Assembly (NCBI GenBank): GCA_964405375.1
Contig: CAYONQ010000082.1
Location: 1-11,410, forward strand
Source of the DNA: CAYONQ01 sp964405375
GTDB taxonomy: Bacteria; Planctomycetota; Phycisphaerae; Sedimentisphaerales; Anaerobacaceae
DNA length: 11,410 bases
Reading direction: 5' to 3'
Shown here: one piece after another, positions 5,905 to 11,410 of the stretch
How the letters are laid out: every line of letters starts with the position of its first letter
How positions within the stretch are numbered: position 1 is the stretch's first letter
Notes under the pieces: model-generated
Database searches by the model: none
What the model saw: the letters and a program-made list of their open reading frames with translations, nothing else
Told to the model about the DNA's origin: nothing
Position numbers and translations under genes: made by a program

Positions 5905-6693
5905 ATGAAAACTGGAAAGTGTTATTTGATATTGGCAATTGTTACCGGAATTCTGTGTGGTTCTGTAACAGGTGATACGCAGTCGCCTGCCGATAAGCCG
6001 GCACCGCCTGCCGACAGGCCGACGCCGCCTGTCCAGACTAACCCTGCCCTGGTTGGAATACAGCAATTGTACGTTATTGTTGTGCCGCTGTATGCCGAGC
6101 TGGGCGCGCAAGTTGAACAGAGAGTTGCGGAAACGGCCATTATGGTGCTGCCTGCGCCGTCTCTTGGTGAGCCGTTCATAGCCGGCAGCATAGCAGAGCT
6201 CAGAATTAACATAGACCTGCTCGGCCCTGTCAATGTGCAGCGATACGTGTACCGTGTTCAAACATCGGTTGCTGTTGATGTCCGCCCACAGGTGGATGCG
6301 CCGGTGGCTGTCAGGTCTAATGTCTGGACGGTCGGGGCAACGGTACAGCCGGCATCGCCACAGGACGAGTTTGCTGCGGTCAGCAATCTGGTTATGGAGC
6401 AGGTCGAGGCGTTTATTAGCGCCTGGCTCACAGCCAATCGACAGGCCGGCCTGGTGCCTGAGGCCGACCGCAGCGGTGCCGTCTCGCCGGCAGCCGCATC
6501 GCAACGTGCCAGGCCGGAAGCCAGACCCACAGCAGCCAAATATCAATATGTCTCATCGAAGTACAGCAAGATATTTCACAAACCGGACTGCCGCTGGGCA
6601 AAGAGAATCCTGCCGAAAAACCTTGTCGGTTACAACAGCAGAGAAGAGGCCGTAAAGGCCGGCAAAAGACCCTGCAAAATCTGTAAGCCGTAA
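5905..6693 (+). CDS. Secreted protein with C-terminal Ada-like zinc-binding knuckle
   Basis: I do not recognise the main body of this 262-aa protein. ATG 5905 has AAGGGA (5895-5900) just upstream and gives a clean signal peptide (MKTGK, then a hydrophobic core to about residue 22); the in-frame ATG at 5872 would add 11 polar residues. A proline-rich linker with a repeated PADKPAPPADRPTPP pattern (about 28-43) leads to a domain with beta-like strands (about 50-175), then an Ala/Arg/Pro linker. The final 48 residues (215-262) match the Ada metal-binding type: H225, C229, then RPCKIC with C257 and C260. Such knuckles are known in Ada and at the end of secreted nucleases and competence-like proteins, but no nuclease motif is visible here. 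GILC in the signal peptide is not a good lipobox (Leu at -1). It follows the DUF1805 gene by 39 nt. Confidence 0.75.
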   Translation: MKTGKCYLILAIVTGILCGSVTGDTQSPADKPAPPADRPTPPVQTNPALVGIQQLYVIVVPLYAELGAQVEQRVAETAIMVLPAPSLGEPFIAGSIAELRINIDLLGPVNVQRYVYRVQTSVAVDVRPQVDAPVAVRSNVWTVGATVQPASPQDEFAAVSNLVMEQVEAFISAWLTANRQAGLVPEADRSGAVSPAAASQRARPEARPTAAKYQYVSSKYSKIFHKPDCRWAKRILPKNLVGYNSREEAVKAGKRPCKICKP

Positions 6694-6749
6694 TGAGGTA
6701 AGCTTTTTACAGAACTGAAGATGTTGCCTAATAGCTTTCTCACCTCCGT

Positions 6750-6778
6750 TAGACGATGCTGATTAAAGACATTATATT
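6750..6778 (+). promoter_or_regulatory. Candidate promoter of the TMTC-like TPR gene
   Basis: TAGACG (6750-6755, 4/6) and TATATT (6773-6778, 5/6) are spaced by 17 nt. Transcription would start near 6785, about 40 nt before ATG 6825. It lies in the 131-nt gap after the zinc-knuckle gene, which otherwise shows nothing clear. Confidence 0.35.
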
Positions 6779-6824
6779 TGTGTCGCTGGTCTCGTAGATT
6801 AATGGTGTTTGCTGGAAATGCTAT

Positions 6825-8831
6825 ATGCGGCAATCACACAATAAACTATACATCCTTCTGACTTACGTGGTTCTTGCCTTTGCCACGTTTATTGCCTATG
6901 AACAGGTGCGCCACAACGAGTTCGTTGACTATGATGACTATACATACGTGGTCGATAATTCGTATGTTAATCGTGGAATAACCCGCGAATCTGTCGTTTG
7001 GGCGTTTACCACTCCATTGCTTTGTAATTGGCATCCGCTGACCCAGTTGAGCCATACGCTGGACTGTGAGCTCTTTGGGCTGAACCCTCTCTGGCATCAC
7101 TTGACCAGCTTGCTTTTTCATATAGCAGCTACTCTGCTTCTTTTCTGGGTCTTAAAAAGGATGACCGGCAAGATTTGGTGCAGCGCCTTTGTAGCAGCGG
7201 CCTTTGCACTGCATCCCCTGCACGTCGAGTCCGTGGCCTGGGTGGCCGAACGCAAGGACGTTTTAAGTGGTTTTTTCTGGATGTTAACCATAGCCGCTTA
7301 CATTCGATACGCCAAGCGTGCCGGCATTGGCAGCTACCTTTTGGTGCTTTTGTCTTTCAGCATGGGTCTTATGGCCAAGCCGATGGTGGTGACTTTGCCG
7401 TTCGTGCTGCTTCTGCTGGACTACTGGCCGTTAGGCCGGTTTGAATGGCGACCTCAAAGCCGCCTTGAGACCTTGTCACGGTCCAAATCAGTCGGCAGCA
7501 ACCGTCACGGACGCTCGGTCTTGCGTTTGATAGGGGAAAAGATTCCTTTGTTTGCTCTTGCCGCAGTTTCAAGTGTGATTGCCTATATTGTTCAGCAGAA
7601 GGGGGGAGCAATGGCGGAGATACCTTTAAATTTCCGCATTTTTAATGCCTTGAATTCTTGTTTCAATTACATTGTTAAAATGGCTTACCCGAGCGGCCTG
7701 GCGGTCTTATATCCCTTTCAGACGAAGCTGCGTGTAGATATGGCGCTATTAGTGATAGTGGGTATATCAATCTGTGCAGTCCTGTGGAGACGGCAGCGAC
7801 CCTGGCTAATCGTCGGATGGCTTTGGTATCTTGGGACATTAGTTCCTGTCATTGGTTTGGTGTCGGTGGGCGACCAGGCCATGGCCGACCGATATACTTA
7901 CCTGCCTTCGATTGGAATTTTTATTGTGGTTGCCTGGGGCGCTGCTGAACTTTTAGGCCGATGGCGATATCGAAAGATTGGGCTGGCAATATCAGCCGGG
8001 ATAGTACTTACAGCCCTGCTTGTTTGTACCCGGATGCAGGTAAGGCACTGGCGAAATGACCTTACTCTATTCGGGCATGCCATTGAAGTAACCAAAAACA
8101 ATTACAGGATGCACAACAGATACGGTGTTGCGCTGGATAAAAAGGGCCTGTTAGATAAGGCTATTACGCATTATAAAAAGGCGATACGAATTCACCCCTA
8201 TTTTACTCCGGCATACAACAACTTAGGCTCTACTCTGGCCCGGCAGGGCAAACTCAATGAAGCCGTCCTATACTTCACCAAGGCGCTGGAAATCGACTTT
8301 AACTTCGCTGATGCACACAACAACCTTGGATATACTTTAATGAGCCAGGGCAATCTTGATAGGGCTGTTACGCACTTTATAAAAGCGCTGCAACTCAACC
8401 CAAGCTTCACCGCCGCACGCTATAATCTCGCACAAGCTCTGGCTGAGAACAATAAAATCGACGAAGCTATTATACATTTTAGAGAAATACTGCGAATCGA
8501 CCCTGACCTGGTAGCCCCTATGAATAATCTGGCCTGGCTGCTGGCTACCCACAAGGAATCCGAATTCTACAACCCACAGGAAGCGGTCAGGATTGCAGAG
8601 CGAGCTTGTGAACTGACAGAATATAGTCGGATTGATTCACTGGACACTTTGGCCGCCGCTTATGCATCTGCGGGTAGGTTCTCCGAAGCTGTAACGATTG
8701 CCGAGAAGGCCTTATACCTGTCTCAGTCTTCAGGACATAACCGGCTGACTGAGCAGATTCAAAACCGCTTGAGTTTGTATAAGACATCTCGTGGTTATGT
8801 TGAGACCTTACCGCATCTGCCTTCCGATTAA
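6825..8831 (+). CDS. TMTC-like integral membrane protein with C-terminal TPR repeats (putative GT-C glycosyltransferase)
   Basis: This 668-aa protein combines a polytopic N-terminal half with about six TPRs. The membrane part begins with an uncleaved segment (8-25), followed by the loop EFVDYDDYTYVVDN with an acidic pair D37/D38, then HPLHVESVAWVAERKDVLSG (130-149) and several further hydrophobic helices up to about 401; ADRYTYLPSIG (354-364) is another conserved-looking block. This layout resembles eukaryotic TMTC1-4 (DUF1736), O-mannosyltransferases of the GT-C fold, in which a luminal Asp pair is catalytic. TPRs run from about 428 to 563 in 34-residue steps (NNLG..L..QG.L..A....KAL..., PXF), with degenerate ones to about 637. 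In bacteria this protein class is common but mostly uncharacterised. GGAAA (6814-6818) is a weak SD. Membrane glycosyl transfer is inferred from family resemblance; a purely scaffolding role is possible. Confidence 0.8.
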   Translation: MRQSHNKLYILLTYVVLAFATFIAYEQVRHNEFVDYDDYTYVVDNSYVNRGITRESVVWAFTTPLLCNWHPLTQLSHTLDCELFGLNPLWHHLTSLLFHIAATLLLFWVLKRMTGKIWCSAFVAAAFALHPLHVESVAWVAERKDVLSGFFWMLTIAAYIRYAKRAGIGSYLLVLLSFSMGLMAKPMVVTLPFVLLLLDYWPLGRFEWRPQSRLETLSRSKSVGSNRHGRSVLRLIGEKIPLFALAAVSSVIAYIVQQKGGAMAEIPLNFRIFNALNSCFNYIVKMAYPSGLAVLYPFQTKLRVDMALLVIVGISICAVLWRRQRPWLIVGWLWYLGTLVPVIGLVSVGDQAMADRYTYLPSIGIFIVVAWGAAELLGRWRYRKIGLAISAGIVLTALLVCTRMQVRHWRNDLTLFGHAIEVTKNNYRMHNRYGVALDKKGLLDKAITHYKKAIRIHPYFTPAYNNLGSTLARQGKLNEAVLYFTKALEIDFNFADAHNNLGYTLMSQGNLDRAVTHFIKALQLNPSFTAARYNLAQALAENNKIDEAIIHFREILRIDPDLVAPMNNLAWLLATHKESEFYNPQEAVRIAERACELTEYSRIDSLDTLAAAYASAGRFSEAVTIAEKALYLSQSSGHNRLTEQIQNRLSLYKTSRGYVETLPHLPSD

Positions 8832-8972
8832 CTCAAGATGTCACTATCCATAAATAAGCACTCTCCGCCGAAAAGTTGCATTCATTCAGACCTTTGCTGA
8901 TATTGAGCAGCTGCGCCGGAACACCAACCAAAAAGAGACGTGAATTTGGCTGAACATTTATTTGCCCTGCTG

Positions 8973-9000
8973 TTGCAACCAGGTACGAAAACAATATAAT
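8973..9000 (+). promoter_or_regulatory. Candidate sigma-70 promoter of the DUF362 gene
   Basis: TTGCAA (8973-8978, 4/6) is followed after 16 nt by a perfect TATAAT (8995-9000). Transcription would start near 9007, leaving a 5' leader of about 70 nt. The rest of the 246-nt gap behind the TPR gene (8832-8972) shows no gene and no clear terminator. Confidence 0.5.
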
Positions 9001-9011
9001 GGGTATCTCAT

Positions 9012-9042
9012 CCGGCTAAAACGAAAACTCTGGCGAAGCCGG
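9012..9042 (+). other. Hairpin in the 5' leader of the DUF362 gene
   Basis: CCGGCT (9012-9017) can pair with AGCCGG (9037-9042) over a 19-nt loop containing two short A-runs. It sits at the very start of the predicted mRNA. I could not match it to a known riboswitch. GGTGAT (9067-9072), five nt before the ATG, serves as the likely SD and lies outside the stem. Confidence 0.35.
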
Positions 9043-9077
9043 GGTCAAACAGTTCCGGTTGCGAGCGGTGATTTTTT

Positions 9078-10154
9078 ATGGACTCGAAGGTATATTTTAT
9101 CGAAGCGTCTCTCAGTGACGGCAAAGAGGCGATTTCTAAAAAGGCCGTCAGATTATTTAAGGCCGGCAGATTCGCAAAGTGCTTTGCCAAAAACGATTTT
9201 ACCGCCGTCAAAATCCACATCGGCGAGGCAGGCAACAATACCTATATAAAGCCACATTGTATTAAGGGATTGGTGGACGAGCTGCTTCGACTGAAAACAA
9301 AACCATTTCTGACCGACACCAGCACCTTATATACCGGCCGAAGGCACAATGCCATCGACCACGCCATTTTGGCCGCCGAGCACGGCTTCGATATGAACGG
9401 ATTAGGGATACCATTCATCGCACCCGACGGGTTGTTCGGGACGTCCGAGACGGCGGTCGAGATTAACGCCGAGCTTAATAAACAGGTCTTCATTGCATAC
9501 GATATCGCAAGATGCCAGTCGATTCTCACGATAGCCCACTTCACCGGCCATATCGCAACCTGTATGGGGGCCACGCTAAAGACATTAGGGATGGGCTGTT
9601 CAAGCAGAAAGGGCAAGATGCGTCAGCATTCAGCGCTGAAACCTCACGTGGGAAAAGGCTGCACCCGTTGCGGCCAGTGCGCCGTATACTGCCCCGCCGA
9701 CGCCATCACCATCGATGATGTAAAGGCCCACATCGACAAAGACAAGTGTATCGGCTGCGCAGAATGCGTGGCGGTCTGCAGGTTCGATGCGGTGAAATAC
9801 GACTGGGACGCAGAAAGCAAAGCGGTGCAAAAGAACATTGCCGAGCACGCGCTCGGCGTATTGAAGACAAAAAAGAACAAGGCCGTATTCTTCAATTTCA
9901 TTTTCTCGGTTACCAAGGATTGCGACTGTTTCAACACGCCGAATATGCGAAAAATAGTCGATGACATCGGCATAGTCGCCTCAACCGACCCCGTGGCCGT
10001 TGATAAGGCGGCGGTTGACCTCGTGGAAGGCAAAGCGGGCAAAAAATTGGCACAACTGGTGAAGAACACCAAACTCGACCCCCGCTGGCAGATTGAGCAC
10101 GCCGAGCATATCGGCTTGGGCAGCACCAATTATAAGCTCGTAAAGGTCGATTAA
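9078..10154 (+). CDS. DUF362 protein with two [4Fe-4S] cluster motifs (ferredoxin-like)
   Basis: The 358-aa protein has the DUF362 domain (about 1-185; note TAVKIHIGEAGNNTYIKP at 42-59 and FLTDTSTLYTGRR at 77-89) with a bacterial ferredoxin insert carrying two clusters: C195-x2-C198-x2-C201-x3-C205-P and C224-x2-C227-x2-C230-x3-C234. The DUF362 part resumes after the insert (about 250-330), including a DPVAVDKAAVDLV block. There is no signal peptide, so it should be cytosolic. Such proteins are common in anaerobes and are thought to act in electron transfer; no substrate is established that I know of. The intact Cys set suggests working clusters. It has its own promoter and a 70-nt leader. 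The product was likely formed from a DUF362 scaffold with an inserted ferredoxin domain, which is the usual family layout rather than a new fusion. Confidence 0.9.
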   Translation: MDSKVYFIEASLSDGKEAISKKAVRLFKAGRFAKCFAKNDFTAVKIHIGEAGNNTYIKPHCIKGLVDELLRLKTKPFLTDTSTLYTGRRHNAIDHAILAAEHGFDMNGLGIPFIAPDGLFGTSETAVEINAELNKQVFIAYDIARCQSILTIAHFTGHIATCMGATLKTLGMGCSSRKGKMRQHSALKPHVGKGCTRCGQCAVYCPADAITIDDVKAHIDKDKCIGCAECVAVCRFDAVKYDWDAESKAVQKNIAEHALGVLKTKKNKAVFFNFIFSVTKDCDCFNTPNMRKIVDDIGIVASTDPVAVDKAAVDLVEGKAGKKLAQLVKNTKLDPRWQIEHAEHIGLGSTNYKLVKVD

Positions 10155-10186
10155 ACAAGTATTTGTGAAAATTGTTAAATATTTAC

Positions 10187-10219
10187 CTAACTTTTGCTTG
10201 CATTTAGCAAAAATGTTAG
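10187..10219. promoter_or_regulatory. Candidate operator: long inverted repeat over the repressor promoter
   Basis: TTTTGCT (10192-10198) and AGCAAAA (10206-10212) form a perfect 7+7 inverted repeat with 7-nt spacer. Further out, CTAAC (10187-10191) and GTTAG (10215-10219) are also complementary, offset by two extra bases on the right. The core repeat covers the -35 hexamer of the downstream XRE-S24 gene. That this gene's own product binds it is inferred from the usual autoregulation of such repressors. Confidence 0.5.
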
Positions 10220-10225
10220 TATAAT
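10198..10225 (+). promoter_or_regulatory. Promoter of the XRE-S24 repressor, predicting a leaderless mRNA
   Basis: TTGCAT (10198-10203, 3/6) and a perfect TATAAT (10220-10225) are 16 nt apart. The usual 6-7 nt to the start point puts transcription at 10231-10233, which is the ATG itself. No SD could be transcribed from this promoter. Confidence 0.6.
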
Positions 10226-10232
10226 TTGCAAT

Positions 10233-11009
10233 ATGTCCTTAGGCCAAATAATAAGAAAAAAACGTGAGCGGTTGAAGCTTACGCTGGACGAGGTCAGCGG
10301 TCGTGTCGGTTTTTCCAAGCCGTATCTATCCACTATTGAGACTGGCAAGGTGAAAAACCCGCCCAGTGACGAGTTGCTAAGAAAGCTCGAAAGGATACTT
10401 GAGTTTGAGCCGGGCCTGTTGCTGCACATCGCCCATATGGAACGGCTGCCTTCCGACATTCGTGGCGAATACGAATCGACCGAGGCAGAAAACCAGAAAT
10501 GGCGGCAGTTCGTCAGAAACCTTATTCACGAAAAAACCGATGTAAGCCGGCTCGATGCCCTGCTCACCGAAAGTAAATTAGACGCAGAAAAGGAGGGTTT
10601 ATCTCTGGCAGCCGGGCGATTGGTGCCGGTGATAAACAAGGTTGCCGCCGGCTATCCGAGTGATTTCGACGACCTCGACTACCCTGTAGGTATAGCCGAT
10701 GATTACGTCCGCTGCCCGGATTTGCACGACCTGAACGCCTTTGCAGTCCGCGTCGTCGGCGATTCGATGGAGCCGAAGTTCAGTGAGAGAGACATTGTGG
10801 TCTTTTCGCCGGCTGCCGATGTGCATAACGGCGACGATTGTTTTATCCGTTTCACAACACCGCACGAAACAAGCTTTAAGAGGGTATTCTTCGAGCCGGA
10901 AAATAAAGTGCGGCTTCAGCCACGAAACGACAAATATCCCCCCATAATCGTTGACGGCAAACGCATCAACGGCCTGTACCGTGCCATAACAAAAATCGAA
11001 AAACTGTAG
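10233..11009 (+). CDS. XRE-family repressor with self-cleaving S24 (LexA/CI-like) domain
   Basis: This is a probable stress-responsive transcriptional repressor of 258 aa. Residues 4-58 form an XRE helix-turn-helix (IIRKKRERLKLTLDEVS, then GFSKPYLSTIETGKVKNP). The linker leads to a peptidase S24 domain: scissile site VAAG (Ala139-Gly140), catalytic Ser178 in GDSMEP, and catalytic Lys216 in SFKRV. Both the 38-residue Ser-Lys gap and the order fit LexA, lambda CI and HdiR, so RecA-stimulated self-cleavage is expected. The start is ATG 10233; an in-frame TTG at 10194 would lie upstream of the promoter -10 and is not credible. It is not a canonical LexA, because the DNA-binding domain is XRE, as in phage CI and HdiR. 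No phage genes surround it, so it may be a domesticated or genomic regulator. Its targets are unknown; self-control through the overlapping inverted repeat is likely. Confidence 0.9.
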   Translation: MSLGQIIRKKRERLKLTLDEVSGRVGFSKPYLSTIETGKVKNPPSDELLRKLERILEFEPGLLLHIAHMERLPSDIRGEYESTEAENQKWRQFVRNLIHEKTDVSRLDALLTESKLDAEKEGLSLAAGRLVPVINKVAAGYPSDFDDLDYPVGIADDYVRCPDLHDLNAFAVRVVGDSMEPKFSERDIVVFSPAADVHNGDDCFIRFTTPHETSFKRVFFEPENKVRLQPRNDKYPPIIVDGKRINGLYRAITKIEKL

Positions 11010-11019
11010 AAGGCTCGCA

Positions 11020-11047
11020 TCTCGTATCGCGTATTTCGTATCTCGTT
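11020..11047. repeat. Degenerate TCTCGTA-type intergenic repeat, copy downstream of the repressor
   Basis: The stretch holds TCGTAT/GCGTAT units in near-tandem and matches the copy at 4023-4050 at 22 of 28 positions. Its right part (11036-11046) occurs inverted at 1641-1651 behind dnaX. It begins 11 nt after the repressor stop. Confidence 0.5.
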
Positions 11048-11125
11048 TTGGGTAAATTTTATGTTCGACATTCATTATTCTTTCCGGCTTTGCGCCTTTG
11101 CCCCCTAATTCTTTTCACTTTCTGC

Positions 11126-11154
11126 TTGCTTTGTCCTCTGTTTTGCGTTATTAT
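11126..11154 (+). promoter_or_regulatory. Candidate promoter of the small secreted peptide gene
   Basis: TTGCTT (11126-11131) and TATTAT (11149-11154, 5/6) are 17 nt apart. Its -35 region shares TGCTTGC (11123-11129) with the repressor promoter (10195-10201) in the same register. Transcription would start near 11161, giving a leader of about 77 nt. Confidence 0.4.
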
Positions 11155-11162
11155 AGGACACT

Positions 11163-11224
11163 AAGAGATGGCCTCTCTTGGGTTGGATGGGGTGGTCTTG
11201 AGAAAAAGAGACCGACACCTTTTT
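11163..11224 (+). other. Structured leader with terminator-like hairpin before the small peptide gene
   Basis: Two hairpins follow the predicted start point. AAGAGA (11163-11168) pairs with TCTCTT (11174-11179) over TGGCC. Then GGTCT (11194-11198) pairs with AGACC (11209-11213), and GGT/ACC (11191-11193/11217-11219) can extend it across a 3-nt bulge. T5 follows at 11220-11224. It could be an attenuator for the peptide gene or simply a weak terminator. No known riboswitch is recognised. Confidence 0.35.
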
Positions 11225-11237
11225 GAAAGGGGAACGA

Positions 11238-11363
11238 ATGAAAAGTAGATTAGGAATTGTCATTGCGATAATTATATCGGTAGCAAGTATTTCGTATGCC
11301 TCTCTTGACAAACCTGAGACACGAGAGGAGTTTGAGCGAAAAGTAGAAGAACAACTGGTCTGA
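11238..11363 (+). CDS. Small secreted peptide, possibly a truncated gene
   Basis: Forty-one codons begin at ATG 11238, four nt behind AAAGGGGA (11226-11233), a good SD. The product starts with a classical signal peptide: MKSR, a hydrophobic core (LGIVIAIIISVASI), and a cleavage site near SYA-SL at residue 21. The mature part would be only about 20 charged residues (DKPETREEFERKVEEQLV). The stop TGA lies inside GGTCTGACC (11357-11365), a palindrome of a kind seen at mobile or REP-like element ends, so a longer exported protein may have been cut short here. Promoter, SD and signal peptide together support translation. No family is recognised. Confidence 0.5.
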   Translation: MKSRLGIVIAIIISVASISYASLDKPETREEFERKVEEQLV

Positions 11364-11410
11364 CCCCGAATTATGTACCACACTTGATTAGAGAGTTATC
11401 CACGTTCCTT

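Noticed and set aside
5941..5970. Lipoprotein signal (GILC) in the secreted protein
   Set aside because: Leu directly before Cys does not fit the lipobox; ordinary signal peptidase I cleavage is more likely.
5878..6546. 222-codon open frame on the minus strand
   Set aside because: It mirrors the secreted zinc-knuckle gene, is Arg/His/Cys-rich as expected from an antisense frame, and has no start signal.
8942..8965. Sigma-54 type -24/-12 promoter (TGGC...TTGC)
   Set aside because: The GG and GC are 14 nt apart instead of 10, so sigma-54 would not recognise it.
9001..9077. Known riboswitch (for example cyclic di-GMP) in the DUF362 leader
   Set aside because: Short GCGAAGCC-like similarity only; the conserved core helices and joining regions are not present.
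8962..9249. Open frame overlapping the start of the DUF362 gene
   Set aside because: It spans a promoter and leader and reads the DUF362 coding sequence in the wrong frame; there is no recognisable domain.
11396..11404. DnaA box-like TTATCCACG near the right end
   Set aside because: It is a single 8/9 match with no cluster, AT-rich unwinding region or dnaA gene, so there is no case for an origin.

Overview
The window looks like ordinary chromosomal core sequence from a Planctomycetota-type bacterium, probably a Phycisphaerae relative from an anoxic or sediment habitat. This is an inference from the style of the RpoN N-terminus, a DUF362 ferredoxin-type protein, a TMTC-like membrane TPR protein, and a secreted protein with an Ada-like zinc knuckle. 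No rRNA or other phylogenetic marker is present to prove it. All recognised genes lie on the + strand, in several separately promoted units.

Left block (1-2375), DNA maintenance and SRP: the last codons of an unknown gene, a 97-nt small-type SRP RNA (67-163), dnaX (ATG 175) only 11 nt behind it, then recR. The order SRP RNA-dnaX-recR matches the classical Bacillus-type cluster, but ybaB, which often sits between dnaX and recR, is absent and a palindrome-rich spacer lies there instead. dnaX carries what looks like a complete programmed frameshift signal: an internal AGGGGG, a 9-nt spacer, an A9-G slippery run, and a -1 stop 15 nt later. This should yield a 392-aa gamma form beside the 485-aa tau form.

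Middle block (2376-6693): rpoN (sigma-54) has its own extended -10 promoter. It is followed by a separately promoted run of a phosphomannomutase/phosphoglucomutase, a DUF1805 (YunC-like) protein and a secreted protein ending in an Ada-type zinc-binding knuckle.

Right block (6694-11410): a polytopic TMTC/DUF1736-like protein with C-terminal TPRs (a GT-C glycosyltransferase candidate that could use mannose supplied through the mutase), a DUF362 protein with two [4Fe-4S] motifs, and a self-cleaving XRE-S24 (LexA/CI-like) repressor. The repressor's TATAAT box lies so close to its ATG that the mRNA should be leaderless, as for lambda cI, and a perfect inverted repeat covers its -35. The last 400 bases hold a degenerate TCGTAT-type repeat, a structured leader with a promoter, and a 41-codon secreted peptide that ends inside a GGTCTGACC palindrome and may be truncated.

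I see no defence island, CRISPR array, transposase gene or tRNA. The most interesting signals are regulatory: the dnaX frameshift cassette, the leaderless autoregulated repressor, and intergenic repeats shared between three gene ends.
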